NCBI GenBank assembly: GCA_964575335.1
Contig: CAZNPU010000008.1
Location: 1-64,000, forward strand
DNA: 64,000 bases
Source of the DNA: CAZNPU01 sp964575335
Lineage (GTDB): Bacteria > Planctomycetota > Phycisphaerae > Phycisphaerales > SM1A02
Direction of reading: 5' to 3'
Shown piece by piece: positions 20,753-29,641 of this stretch. Position 1 is the stretch's first letter; each line of letters starts with the position of its first letter. Below the pieces are notes generated by a model. The model saw only the letters and a program-made list of their open reading frames with translations. It was not told the DNA's origin and did not search any database. The translations under genes and the position numbers were made by a program.

Positions 20753-21541
20753 TTATTCGGGTGATGCCAGGCGTTTGAGTACCGCCTGCATGTCCGACCA
20801 CACCTGCTGGCGCGTTTCGACCGTGTAGTTGCGCAAAAGATACGCGGGGTGGTACGTGGGCATAACGGGCACGCGGAGGTCGTCCTCCTCCAGCCACCCC
20901 CACTGGCCTCGCAACCGGGTAATGCCGGTTTCAGTCTTGAGCAGAAATTTCGCGGCTGGCCCTCCCAGAGCGACAATGACCTGTGGGCGAATGATCCGGA
21001 TTTGCTCCATCAAAAACGGCGCACAGGCCTCAATCTCGTGCCGCAGCGGGGTGCGGTTGTTGGGCGGGCGGCTTTTGAGCACATTGGCGATATACACCTG
21101 GTCTCGGGTAAGCCCCATCGCCCGGATGATGTCATTGAGTTTCTGGCCGGCCCTTCCCACAAACGGCCGCCCCGTACGGTCCTCTTCTTCACCCGGCGCT
21201 TCACCCACGAACATGATCGCCGCGTCAGGATTCCCCTCGCCGAACACCGTCTGCGTATGGGTCGTGACGCTGGTGCAATGGGGACACTCAGCGTCATGCC
21301 GGGCCTGCAACGCCTTCAGCGCAGCAATTTTTGCTTCTTTCCCTCCTGCCGGCCGACTGTCAGCGCCGCTTCCATTCATCGTCTTGAGGCTAGGCGCAGC
21401 CGCGGCATCTGTCAGCGTGCCTTCTTCAGGACACAGCACGCTCTCGCAACGAACTGGAACAAAATCAATGCCCATCAGGCGACTGGTTTCCAGGTGCTGA
21501 CGCACAATGCGGCTCGCACATTGGTGGTCTGCTGCGTTCAT
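20753..21541 (-). CDS. Family-4-type uracil-DNA glycosylase lacking one Fe-S cysteine
   Basis: A 262-residue DNA repair enzyme that removes uracil from DNA. The family-4 core runs from about residue 84. Motif A is GEAPGEEED (113-121), then PFVGRAGQKL, NVLKSRPPNNRTP and motif B HPAYLLR (231-237). The Fe-S cluster ligands of the family are four cysteines. Here Cys86, Cys89 and Cys173 are present, but the third position is Ser157 (KSRPP instead of KCRPP), with family-like spacing around it. An N-terminal ~80-residue extension (RIVRQHLETSRLMGIDFVP, then a linker) precedes the core. The ATG at 21541 has an AGGA site seven bases upstream and was preferred to the longer frame. Confidence 0.88.
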   Translation of the reverse strand: MNAADHQCASRIVRQHLETSRLMGIDFVPVRCESVLCPEEGTLTDAAAAPSLKTMNGSGADSRPAGGKEAKIAALKALQARHDAECPHCTSVTTHTQTVFGEGNPDAAIMFVGEAPGEEEDRTGRPFVGRAGQKLNDIIRAMGLTRDQVYIANVLKSRPPNNRTPLRHEIEACAPFLMEQIRIIRPQVIVALGGPAAKFLLKTETGITRLRGQWGWLEEDDLRVPVMPTYHPAYLLRNYTVETRQQVWSDMQAVLKRLASPE

Positions 21542-22221
21542 GGATCTTCCTGCTCCTGCTCCCGATGCGGGCTTGCGCGTCAAGCTTCAATGCATGATCG
21601 ATCAGCGCATTCCGATCTGATGCGCACGATGTGTCAGCTTCAGCGCCAACTGCTCGCATCAGTGTACCACGATGATGATGACAGTCGCACCGCGCAGCAC
21701 GGGCGTGGGTGCTGCAGCATCTTCAAAAAGTTGAACCGTATGCATCGCGGAATCGCCCTTTACGCGTCATTGCACGCGTTTGCCCGGGCGAGAACGAGCA
21801 ATCACTGCAACATTCGGCACATATTGCCCGAACAGGATCGTCCAGGCGGGAATATATGTTGAAATATGGACATGACGAGGATTTGATAGTGTCCGAGTCT
21901 TTCGCTGCACGTCGAACTGGGGTCAGTATCGATGCGAACAGCGAAGCGCAGCGGCGACGATTTGCCCTTGTCGAGTTACCGGACAATGGTTCGGCATTCG
22001 TCAACTGGTGATCGTTGCCGTAAATACGCCGCGTGCTAGCAGTTGCATACCGTTCCGCCTCACACCCAATGTCTTGCGGACAACCCGTCAAGGCCAGGGA
22101 TCAAAAAGTGGTGGAATATTTTGAAGATTACTGTTGCCTTTGCATCCAGTTTCGCAACAATGCTCCTCGTTCGAGGAGAGGGCACGAAAGACTCGTTTGC
22201 CGAATATTCTGAGGTAAATCC
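21542..22221. other. Intergenic region between UDG and the DUF2617-like gene
   Basis: About 680 bases, becoming A+T richer towards its right half. Short open frames occur, but none has a recognisable family or a convincing start. It should carry the divergent promoters of the two flanking genes. A weak pair TTGAAA (21859-21864) and TTTGAT (21882-21887) with a 17-base spacer lies on the plus strand. No RNA gene was recognised. Confidence 0.45.
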
Positions 22222-22770
22222 ATGAACTTCGCATCAAAAACAACGAGTCTGCAAGCGTACAACATGCTTTTGTATCGGAACGCGGTTCATCCCGAGTTCT
22301 TTCCCATCAACGGCCGTCGTCGGATTGAGCACGGCGGGTATGAGTTCGAGGCTTGGATTTTCCGAGGCGGTCATGCCCTGCGCTTCCAGTATGACGGCGC
22401 ATGTGTTACCGAGGTCATAACCGATCAGCACGATCGATTGCCGGAACGGGGCCTGATCACCACGCTGCCCTGCGCTGGCGAAAAGGATCATGAAGCGGAG
22501 TTTGCCGACCGCGTCATCTTCATGACCTCCATGCAGACCGAAACGCTTTCAGATCACCTGTACATGAGCACCTATAACGAGCTGCTCGAGCACGGCCGCA
22601 TGTGTGAAGGCCTCATGGCGGTCTGGACTGACGAGTGCGGGAAAAACAACCTGTCGCTGCTCGACATGCAGCGATTCAGCGACCAGGTTCACGTGCAGTC
22701 GTATCACTGCCGCAGCGATTGCGGCCTAGTGCTCCGCACACAGTCGATCTTCCAGATCAAAGAAGACTGA
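22222..22770 (+). CDS. DUF2617-like protein
   Basis: A 182-residue cytosolic protein without signal peptide or membrane span. Its shape resembles DUF2617: an N-terminal LYRNAVHPEFFPINGRRRIE segment, a GYEFEAWIFRGGHALRF strand pair, TEVITDQHDRLPERG, a central VIFMTSMQTETLS and a C-terminal LVLRTQSIF. The assignment is from memory of the family and was not checked by search. The function of DUF2617 is unknown. A clear GAGGT lies six bases before the ATG at 22222, fixing the start. A hairpin follows the stop. Confidence 0.7.
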   Translation: MNFASKTTSLQAYNMLLYRNAVHPEFFPINGRRRIEHGGYEFEAWIFRGGHALRFQYDGACVTEVITDQHDRLPERGLITTLPCAGEKDHEAEFADRVIFMTSMQTETLSDHLYMSTYNELLEHGRMCEGLMAVWTDECGKNNLSLLDMQRFSDQVHVQSYHCRSDCGLVLRTQSIFQIKED

Positions 22771-22823
22771 TCGTTGACATCACGTCATATCGATCAGCGC
22801 TGATCACGCTTTTTCAACAGGAC

Positions 22824-22866
22824 ATGACATGGCATCCCGCATGCAACATGCGGGATGCTGTCATTT
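22824..22866 (+). terminator. Large hairpin after the DUF2617-like gene
   Basis: A perfect 12-bp stem (22832-22843 with 22847-22858) has a CAA loop. It extends by a further six pairs (ATGACA/TGTCAT) past a two-base bulge. Only a short TCATTTG follows, so termination is likely but not textbook. Confidence 0.65.
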
Positions 22867-23015
22867 GTGATGCTGTGCAATGCCCTGGATGCGATTGCAG
22901 TGCGGTCCCAAAGAACCTGCTGCAATCTCACGCCTGGCATTGCCCCACTGCTCGTGCGCTGACACTGATTGACGCACAAAGGCAACGTCCGTCCGTCGCC
23001 ATGATGCGCATTGCC

Positions 23016-24515
23016 TTACAACGCTGCGCCATCGGTTGCGCCTTCGTTTGCAGCGGCAGACGATGCAGCAGGTTTCACGACCGGTTCAGGCATGGGCGTG
23101 AGCGTTCCGGGCACAAGTCCCGGCCGCCAGATCTCACTGACATCCTGACCATCAACGGTTCGGCGCATCAGCAGATAGATGATGGTCGATGCGCTGAGGT
23201 GATAGGAGATCACATACGCAGCCACAAGGCTCACCACCAGCGTCTGCCAGAAGTCAATCAGTGATGCAGCCGCCACGTGATGCCACGCCATTGCTGCACT
23301 GTCGACTGACTGAGGTGAGAGGTCTGTCCATCCGAATCCGCCTGCGATCCCCATCGCCGGGTTGTCGGTCAAGACCCCATAAAGCGCTGCGGTCACGTTC
23401 ATCATCAACGCTGCAACCACGCTCACCAGCACAAAGCCCAGGGCCAGGCCGATCAGCGCAACGACCCAATAGCCCAGCAGATGCAGCGGCCGCATCACGG
23501 TGTAGGCGTACGCCCGCTGCATGGCGTCGGCGCCTTCGCAGTTCTCGCTTGCCACGGCCGGCACCAGCAGCCAACCGCCGACGGCATATCCCAGCAGCAG
23601 AAACGCTATCAGAAAACCCACCAGCAGCGCCACGCCGTAGAGCAACCCTCCCAGCACGTCCAGCGCAGGCAATCCCATCAGCAGACCAAGAATCACAACA
23701 AACGCAGAAAGACACAGCGCGATGACCAGCGGCAACGCCTGCGCCCAGATCAGGCGCGGCCAGTTGCCTATCGCAAAATCCGCCGCCTCGCGAAAACGCA
23801 GCCGCTCATGACCGGCAAACTGGCAGGCCGCCATGCGCGATATCGCTCCGCCGATGAACGAATACACAACCAGAAAGAACAAACTGTACAACACGAGAAA
23901 CCACGGCTGATGCGCCCACAGCAGCCGCGGCGTCCCGACAAACAGTTCCGCCGCCCCTGCCAGCACTTCTGTCCCGCTCAGCGAAAGCACGCCCATGATC
24001 ATGCGGCGAACGGCTGAGGCTACGTGCGACGCTGTGGCATCGAACGCGCCGCGCGGCTGCACCGCGGCAATGGAACGCACCGCGCGTGCATATTCTTCAT
24101 CCAGTTGTCGTCGTGTCTCTGAATCAGCCGCCGCCTCGCGCTGCTGACGATAGTTGCGCGTGATCTGCGCCAGGACGTCGCGGATTTCAAGCTCATCGAG
24201 CGACTGGTCGGTTCCGGAAGAAAAAGGCTGATCGGTCAACGCAAAGGCATTGAGCGCATCACGAAGCACACGCTGCTGGGCCGGGGTGTCGGTCTCGCTC
24301 CAGCGGCCGGCCACCAACCCTGCAGGATGCACGCTCGGCGTTGTCAGGCTGTCCCAGGCTTCACCAAACGCCACGAGGGCCACCACCATGAACAGCGCCA
24401 GTATCAGCCGCGCCGGTTGCAGGGCAGAACTGACCGCGCCGATGATCTTCGGAAATTGAACCAATTGTTCGAAATCAACGCCATCGACAATGATGCGCTT
24501 CTTCGGATCTGCCAT
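23016..24515 (-). CDS. Multi-pass inner-membrane protein of unknown function
   Basis: A 499-residue protein beginning with a short cytosolic N-terminus (MADPKKRIIVDGVDFEQLVQ). One span follows near residue 37-52, then a soluble, probably periplasmic, section of about 120 residues. Five or six further spans run from about residue 190 to the C-terminus (FLVLYSLFFLVVYSFIGGA, LGLLMGLPALDVLGGLLYGV, VALIGLALGFVLVSVVAALMM and others), ending in an Ala-rich tail. No catalytic motif or transporter family was recognised. The start at 24515 is fixed by GGAGG nine bases upstream. It is divergent from the superoxide dismutase gene. Confidence 0.75.
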   Translation of the reverse strand: MADPKKRIIVDGVDFEQLVQFPKIIGAVSSALQPARLILALFMVVALVAFGEAWDSLTTPSVHPAGLVAGRWSETDTPAQQRVLRDALNAFALTDQPFSSGTDQSLDELEIRDVLAQITRNYRQQREAAADSETRRQLDEEYARAVRSIAAVQPRGAFDATASHVASAVRRMIMGVLSLSGTEVLAGAAELFVGTPRLLWAHQPWFLVLYSLFFLVVYSFIGGAISRMAACQFAGHERLRFREAADFAIGNWPRLIWAQALPLVIALCLSAFVVILGLLMGLPALDVLGGLLYGVALLVGFLIAFLLLGYAVGGWLLVPAVASENCEGADAMQRAYAYTVMRPLHLLGYWVVALIGLALGFVLVSVVAALMMNVTAALYGVLTDNPAMGIAGGFGWTDLSPQSVDSAAMAWHHVAAASLIDFWQTLVVSLVAAYVISYHLSASTIIYLLMRRTVDGQDVSEIWRPGLVPGTLTPMPEPVVKPAASSAAANEGATDGAAL

Positions 24516-24755
24516 TGATGAATTCCTCCACTGCTCCCCCGCTGCAGCATCAAGACCGCATTGCAGATGCTAACAACGACTTGTCGTTTTCACCACACAC
24601 CGGAGCGGCTTGTCTGCTGACGCTGCTGTTGTTGTGGTGCATTCAGTAGCCAGCAGCGCGCAAGGCTCGCTATGATCGGTATCTGACTGCGACGTTGACC
24701 GCCGCTTCGTTGACTTGTTTTCCATGTACGCAATCCCGCAAGGAGAGGAACCAAC

Positions 24756-25397
24756 ATGGCTTTCACGCTGCCCGATTTGCCCTACGCCTATAACGCCCTT
24801 GAGCCGATCATCGACGCCCGCACGATGGAGATCCATCACACCAAGCATCACGGTGCATACGTGAACAACCTCAACAACGCCATCGCGGGCAGGGCTGAGC
24901 TTGAGAAGATGACCATTGAAGAACTCTGCGCCAACATTCTGCAGGTGCCTGAGGATATTCGCACCGCGGTGCGCAACAACGGCGGCGGGCATTTCAATCA
25001 CACGCTGTTCTGGAGCATCATGGCCCCGGCCGGCGCCAGCGGCGGAGGCGGCGCGATGCCCAGCGGACCGCTTGCCGAAGCCATCACAAAAGCGTTTGGC
25101 TCATTCGATGACTTCAAGGCCAAGTTCTCCGATGTCGCCGCCAAACGCTTCGGCTCGGGCTGGGCATGGCTGGGCGTGGCGGATGACGGTTCGCTGATCG
25201 TGACATCGACGCCCAATCAGGACAACCCGTTGATGAAGGGCCTGGTTGAAACGCCGTGCTATCCGATTCTTGGCCTGGACGTGTGGGAGCACGCGTACTA
25301 CCTGAACTACCAGAATCGCCGCCCTGACTACATCAAAGCGTGGTGGGACATCGTGAACTGGGCGGAAGTCGAAGCGCGCTACGCCAAGAAGATGTAA
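24756..25397 (+). CDS. sodA: Superoxide dismutase, Mn-type
   Basis: A 213-residue cytosolic enzyme converting superoxide to oxygen and hydrogen peroxide. The metal ligands are His27 (MEIHHTKHHGAYVNN), His82 (GGHFNHTLFW), Asp175 and His179 (DVWEHAYYLNYQN), all conserved. Gly is found just before the HFNH motif and Gln in PNQDNPL, the arrangement typical of manganese rather than iron enzymes, though cambialistic use cannot be excluded. The start ATG at 24756 has an AAGGAGAGG site. A terminator follows 28 bases after the stop. Confidence 0.97.
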   Translation: MAFTLPDLPYAYNALEPIIDARTMEIHHTKHHGAYVNNLNNAIAGRAELEKMTIEELCANILQVPEDIRTAVRNNGGGHFNHTLFWSIMAPAGASGGGGAMPSGPLAEAITKAFGSFDDFKAKFSDVAAKRFGSGWAWLGVADDGSLIVTSTPNQDNPLMKGLVETPCYPILGLDVWEHAYYLNYQNRRPDYIKAWWDIVNWAEVEARYAKKM

Positions 25398-25425
25398 AGC
25401 ATTCGAGCATGATGCATGAACCGAG

Positions 25426-25458
25426 AACCGCTGCCTGCATCAGCAGACAGCGGTTTTT
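25426..25458 (+). terminator. Rho-independent terminator after sodA
   Basis: An 8-bp stem (25426-25433 with 25448-25455) continues after one mismatch with CTGC/GCAG around an ATCA loop. A run of five T starts at the base of the stem. Confidence 0.85.
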
Positions 25459-25584
25459 GATTGTTTCTTTCTGTTTGTCGATCGTCGGCCTTTGACAAGC
25501 CGCAACTGATTGGCGACTGCTGACTGTTGGCTCGCGCAGCCGTCAACTGCCGGTTATTGATAAAGACGAGCAGCAAAGCAGGTT

Positions 25585-28101
25585 CTACCGAATTGTTTCG
25601 AACGAAGCGTACATCGGCAGGTAGCGGTAATACACCTCCAGCGAAAGCGTGCAGAGCGCTGTCTGATAGATTCTGCCGCCGACGATCGACCACTTATCCA
25701 CCGGATCCCAACTTCCTGCCGCCGGCCCGCTGACACACTGATTGGCAAGCAGCTCGCGCTTCATCGCGGCATTCCATTGCTGCCAGTGTTCGCCCTGGTG
25801 TTGAATCAACGCCAGCGTGGCGTAGTACCAGTAGTATGTATTGGGTTCGCTGCTCCACTGGGGCAAATGCTGGATGATGTAGTCTGCTGAGTTTCGCATG
25901 CACAGTTCATCCCGCGATCGTCCGAGCAATTGCTGCACGTACATGCCCTCCGCCGTCATCGAAGGCGTTGGCCGCTGGTTTGGCTGATATGAGTACAGCC
26001 CCTTGTGGTTTGACTGATCGACCTGTTCCATCCAATCCGCCGCGGCTTGCAGCGCTTCCTGCGGCACATCGATCCCAGCCCGCTTGGCGCTGATCAGGGC
26101 CATCACCTGCCAGCCCAGCACGGAAGTATCGCCGAACTGCCCCGGCCGATAGCGCCATCCGCCACTGCCCAGATGTGATACGACCTCCGCACTGTATGGT
26201 TGTCGCGATTGAGGAGTCGCGCCGTGACGTGCGCGAGCGACAAAGTCGACTGCGCTTTTGACCGGCTGCGCGAACCACTCATCACCTGTCATGCCGTAGA
26301 CTTCAGCCAGCACGATCGTAGCGATGCCGTGGCTGTACATCGTTTCGCCGCGGCGGAGATCGCCATCGGGCTTTTGCTGCATGAGCAGCCACGCCAGGGC
26401 CTTTTCAACCTGATGGCGGTATGGTCCAGGCTTGACGTGCGTGTGATCGGCTGCGAGAAAACAAAGAAGCGCAAGACTGGTGGTGGCGACGTCGGCATCA
26501 AACTGCGCAGCACCCCCGCACTGGCCGCAGTGATCGTCAAATCCACGCGCCGCCCATCGGCCGTCTTGACTTTGATGAGCCGCTAGCCACGCCAAGGCGC
26601 GCATGACAGCCTGCTCGGTTTGTGCATCACCGCCCAGTTGGCGGACAAGTTCCTGCCGATTCGGTTCCGATCGCGCCGCATACATGTTGGTTGGGGGCAC
26701 AGTGTCGGCTGGTATCCTGAGCGTGATCTCCGAGACAGTGTGCATTGCCAGCATGGCGTCGTCGATCGCTTGTTCATCGATCATCACCGGATCATGCACG
26801 ACTGGCACGCTCGCATCCGCCATCCTGTTTATGCGATGTAGAACATGCCGATCGTCTTCCATTTCGATCGGTTCGGGTTCCAAATCGACAGCAGCAGGCG
26901 GCATAATTCGATCGGACTCAAATACTGCTGGTTCCACCAGATCTTCGCTGCGAACCTGCACATTTCCATGGACAAGAGCCTGCATGACATCGCGCTGCGG
27001 AAGCGAGGCATCAATCGCATCAGTTGCAGATGCCTCCGGCAGCGCAATCCCCGATGCTGTGGATGACGTGCCGATGTGCAGCAGATCGTCGATTTCATAT
27101 GCGGGAAAAAGCGCAACTCCATCAAACGCTGAATCGGGCTCGCGAGCCTGCTGCATCACTGGCAGCGAGTCTGCAAGCGGCGCGATCAACGTGATGTCGC
27201 CTGCAAGTCGTTCCGGCATCCGCGCTGTATTCTCCGGCGGCAAAGACACTGCAAAATCAGCATCTGTCTGCAAAGGTTCAGGAAATATTCGTTCACTGTG
27301 CACCTCGCTCGCTGCTGCACTTTTGACCCGCATGGCAATGAGCGCTGTTGCAACCGGTTCAGAATGTGTCGGCAGCGGCTGTGATTGTGGAAGCGAGAGC
27401 ACAGCAGGGATTTCAACGCTTTCAGATGCATTCTCGCCTCGGTCCGGCATGAGGAGTACCGGATCGGGCAAGGCAATCGCCATATCCGTAGCAGTTGGCC
27501 TCAACAGTAGCACAGTATCCTTAGGCACGTCAAACACCTCTGGCGGCACTGCATGTATAGCTGCTGGTAACTCTACTGGAATATCCACCGGCGCATGCAG
27601 TGGCGCAATGGCTGGGACATCAATTACAAGTTCAGTCATTCTGCTGCGCAACTGGCTCTGCAGTTCATGCACATCAGCAGGCGCTGTGAGCAATACCCGC
27701 GCACTTGTGTCTGGCTGCAATACTGCAATGACTGGATCCGTCACCCGCCAGAACATAAAGACAATCATAATAATGGCGTGAATGACAAGCGAAACTATCA
27801 AACATCGGGCCAGCAGGTTTACTCGCTGTGAACGCATGCTGCGCCATACCACAAGCAGGAACAACGCTGGCACCAATACAGCAAGCAGCCCTCGCCACGG
27901 CATCGACTGCAGAAATTGCACAAGGCCAGCCCACCCAATTGCCTCAGCTGGATCGATGTCTTTGTACACCTGATGAATGATGTTGCTGTCAGTATAAAAC
28001 GCATAATGCTGCTCATGCTGGCGCCAGAAGATCACGCCCGCAACGCTGATGATCGCCAAGGCGAACACAGCCAGCAGCAGTAATCGCCCAATGTGTTTCA
28101 T
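25585..28101 (-). CDS. Membrane-anchored prenyltransferase/squalene-oxidase-repeat protein
   Basis: An 838-residue protein. Three membrane spans lie in the first ~140 residues (LLLLAVFALAIISVAGVIFW; GLLAVLVPALFLLVVW; CLIVSLVIHAIIMIVFMFW). A long low-complexity, probably periplasmic, linker follows to about residue 480. The C-terminal 350 residues form an alpha-alpha toroid of the prenyltransferase/terpenoid cyclase type: RALAWLAAHQSQDGRWAARG, ALAWLLMQQKPDGDLRRGE, and a CGQCGG motif. The fold is shared with cyclases and with complement-like proteins, but no DxDD-type catalytic motif was noticed, so this is more likely a binding protein. It is the last gene of the TPR-TolQ-ExbD cluster. Confidence 0.82.
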   Translation of the reverse strand: MKHIGRLLLLAVFALAIISVAGVIFWRQHEQHYAFYTDSNIIHQVYKDIDPAEAIGWAGLVQFLQSMPWRGLLAVLVPALFLLVVWRSMRSQRVNLLARCLIVSLVIHAIIMIVFMFWRVTDPVIAVLQPDTSARVLLTAPADVHELQSQLRSRMTELVIDVPAIAPLHAPVDIPVELPAAIHAVPPEVFDVPKDTVLLLRPTATDMAIALPDPVLLMPDRGENASESVEIPAVLSLPQSQPLPTHSEPVATALIAMRVKSAAASEVHSERIFPEPLQTDADFAVSLPPENTARMPERLAGDITLIAPLADSLPVMQQAREPDSAFDGVALFPAYEIDDLLHIGTSSTASGIALPEASATDAIDASLPQRDVMQALVHGNVQVRSEDLVEPAVFESDRIMPPAAVDLEPEPIEMEDDRHVLHRINRMADASVPVVHDPVMIDEQAIDDAMLAMHTVSEITLRIPADTVPPTNMYAARSEPNRQELVRQLGGDAQTEQAVMRALAWLAAHQSQDGRWAARGFDDHCGQCGGAAQFDADVATTSLALLCFLAADHTHVKPGPYRHQVEKALAWLLMQQKPDGDLRRGETMYSHGIATIVLAEVYGMTGDEWFAQPVKSAVDFVARARHGATPQSRQPYSAEVVSHLGSGGWRYRPGQFGDTSVLGWQVMALISAKRAGIDVPQEALQAAADWMEQVDQSNHKGLYSYQPNQRPTPSMTAEGMYVQQLLGRSRDELCMRNSADYIIQHLPQWSSEPNTYYWYYATLALIQHQGEHWQQWNAAMKRELLANQCVSGPAAGSWDPVDKWSIVGGRIYQTALCTLSLEVYYRYLPMYASFETIR

Positions 28102-28205
28102 ACGTCAACTACCTAGAAACATTTCACTGAAGAGAACAGTCATCTGCCATCGAATGTCTGATGCCATTTATTCGCACAAACAGCCAACAGAATGCTTGCA
28201 TCCCG

Positions 28206-28631
28206 TTACTGTGTGGGAGCGGTATCGAGGTACGGTTCCTGTATGCCGCTGACCTTACAGATATCAAGCACACGGGCGATGCTGGCGTAGGCTGCGTCAC
28301 GGTCGCCGCGGAGCGTGACTTTCTGTTGAGGATTCGCAGCCACGGTCTCGGTCATGATTGTCCGCAACGCATCAGCACTGATCGTTTGGCCGTTGACAAT
28401 GATCTCGCCTTGTCTGTTCACATGAATCACCAGTTCGCGCAGTGACACGCTGATCGATTGCGCCGCACTGACTGATGGCAGTGCGATCTGCAATTCTTGC
28501 TCGGTCTGGTGAAACGTGGTTGCCACCAGAAAGAAAATCAGGAGCAGAAACACCATGTCGATGATCGGCGTCAGGTCGATCGATACGCCGGGCTGTGATT
28601 GCAATGGTGATTGGCTAGGCTTGATGAACAT
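28206..28631 (-). CDS. ExbD/TolR-family biopolymer transport protein
   Basis: A 141-residue protein with one N-terminal membrane helix and a periplasmic domain. It couples the proton gradient to an envelope process together with the TolQ/ExbB-like protein encoded just upstream. The key membrane aspartate is Asp25 in DLTPIIDMVFLLLIFFLV, at the same position as in E. coli ExbD. The periplasmic part has the ExbD pattern HVNRQGEIIVNGQ and VTLRGDRDAAYASIARVLD. No TonB or TolA gene is nearby. Confidence 0.93.
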   Translation of the reverse strand: MFIKPSQSPLQSQPGVSIDLTPIIDMVFLLLIFFLVATTFHQTEQELQIALPSVSAAQSISVSLRELVIHVNRQGEIIVNGQTISADALRTIMTETVAANPQQKVTLRGDRDAAYASIARVLDICKVSGIQEPYLDTAPTQ

Positions 28632-28698
28632 GGTTGGAAAGCTGCGATTATTGATTTGAATCTTTCATTGATCACTCTTTCCGCATTGCAATCAGCGG

Positions 28699-29526
28699 CT
28701 ATGAGCGTTGTGCAACTTTCACGGGTTCTTCTATTTCGGTGTTCCTGGCATGCGACAGTGACGATGCATGCTTCGCCATGCCGTTATCTCCTGTTGTCTG
28801 CTGCCGCATACGCGTCAGAACGTCGTCTTCCATGAACTCCATGGTCAGGCGATCAAGCTCCATCACCAGCGCATCAATCCTGCTGCTGATCCATTGGTAA
28901 GAGATCAGCGCGGGAATCGCCACGATCAATCCTGCTGCGGTGGTGATCATCGCCTGATAGATGCCGGCAGCGAGCAATTCAGCTTTGCCCAGGGCTTCGC
29001 CAGAGGCAGCAACCGTCTGAAACGCTGTAATCATGCCGAAGATTGTGCCCAATAGCCCTAGCAGCGGCGCAACTGACGCAATGACCGACAATACGCGCAG
29101 ATGTTTGCGCAGCTTCATCGCCTCGCGCTCGCCTGCTTCCTGAATATGCCGCTCCCTGACATCAACAGGTTCGCCGATGCGCTTAAGGCCCGCAGCAAGA
29201 ACATTGGCAAGAGGTGATCGCTTCGACCGGCAATACGCCAGCGCTTCATCCACATTATTTAATGATCTAGCCAGCGTTTTGCGCAGGCCCGGCAGAAATC
29301 CTGGAGGAATGACGTTGCGTCGCTGCAGGCTCACCAGACGCTCCATCATCACCGCCAACGCGGCCACCGAACAAAGCGCAATGGGAATCATGACCGGCCC
29401 GCCTTTGACAATGAAATCCCACACTGATTGCACCTGCACCGTTTCATCTGCATGCATCGGCGTGATATCTCCCTGCAACAGCAGCGTCATGCCTGGTGAA
29501 CTCCACCACATGGCCGACACATACAT
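28699..29526 (-). CDS. MotA/TolQ/ExbB-family proton channel protein
   Basis: About 275 residues. One span lies near the N-terminus (GGPVMIPIALCSVAALAVMMERL), followed by a cytosolic helical loop. Two further spans carry the family core (SVIASVAPLLGLLGTIFGMITAF and AMITTAAGLIVAIPALISY). This is the proton-conducting partner of the ExbD-like protein downstream. The frame can be extended to a TTG at 29616; the ATG at 29526 was preferred, but neither start has a clear Shine-Dalgarno. The gap to the upstream TPR gene is about 115 bases. Confidence 0.92.
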   Translation of the reverse strand: MYVSAMWWSSPGMTLLLQGDITPMHADETVQVQSVWDFIVKGGPVMIPIALCSVAALAVMMERLVSLQRRNVIPPGFLPGLRKTLARSLNNVDEALAYCRSKRSPLANVLAAGLKRIGEPVDVRERHIQEAGEREAMKLRKHLRVLSVIASVAPLLGLLGTIFGMITAFQTVAASGEALGKAELLAAGIYQAMITTAAGLIVAIPALISYQWISSRIDALVMELDRLTMEFMEDDVLTRMRQQTTGDNGMAKHASSLSHARNTEIEEPVKVAQRS

Positions 29527-29641
29527 GACTGGTGCTGTGCTCACTGTTTCAGCCTTTTTTTCGCATCTATATTGAACGGCACATAGGCGCCGGTGCTTTT
29601 CAGATGCGGCATACAATGCGCGCCCTGCATAAAGAGCGCAT

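Noticed and set aside
22043..22225. 60-codon frame just before the DUF2617-like gene
   Set aside because: A hydrophobic patch hints at a small membrane protein, but there is no ribosome site and it overlaps the Shine-Dalgarno and start of the next gene.
26603..27781. 392-codon plus-strand frame opposite the prenyltransferase-repeat gene
   Set aside because: Ser/Gly/Ala-rich shadow sequence, no motif; the minus strand carries the real gene.
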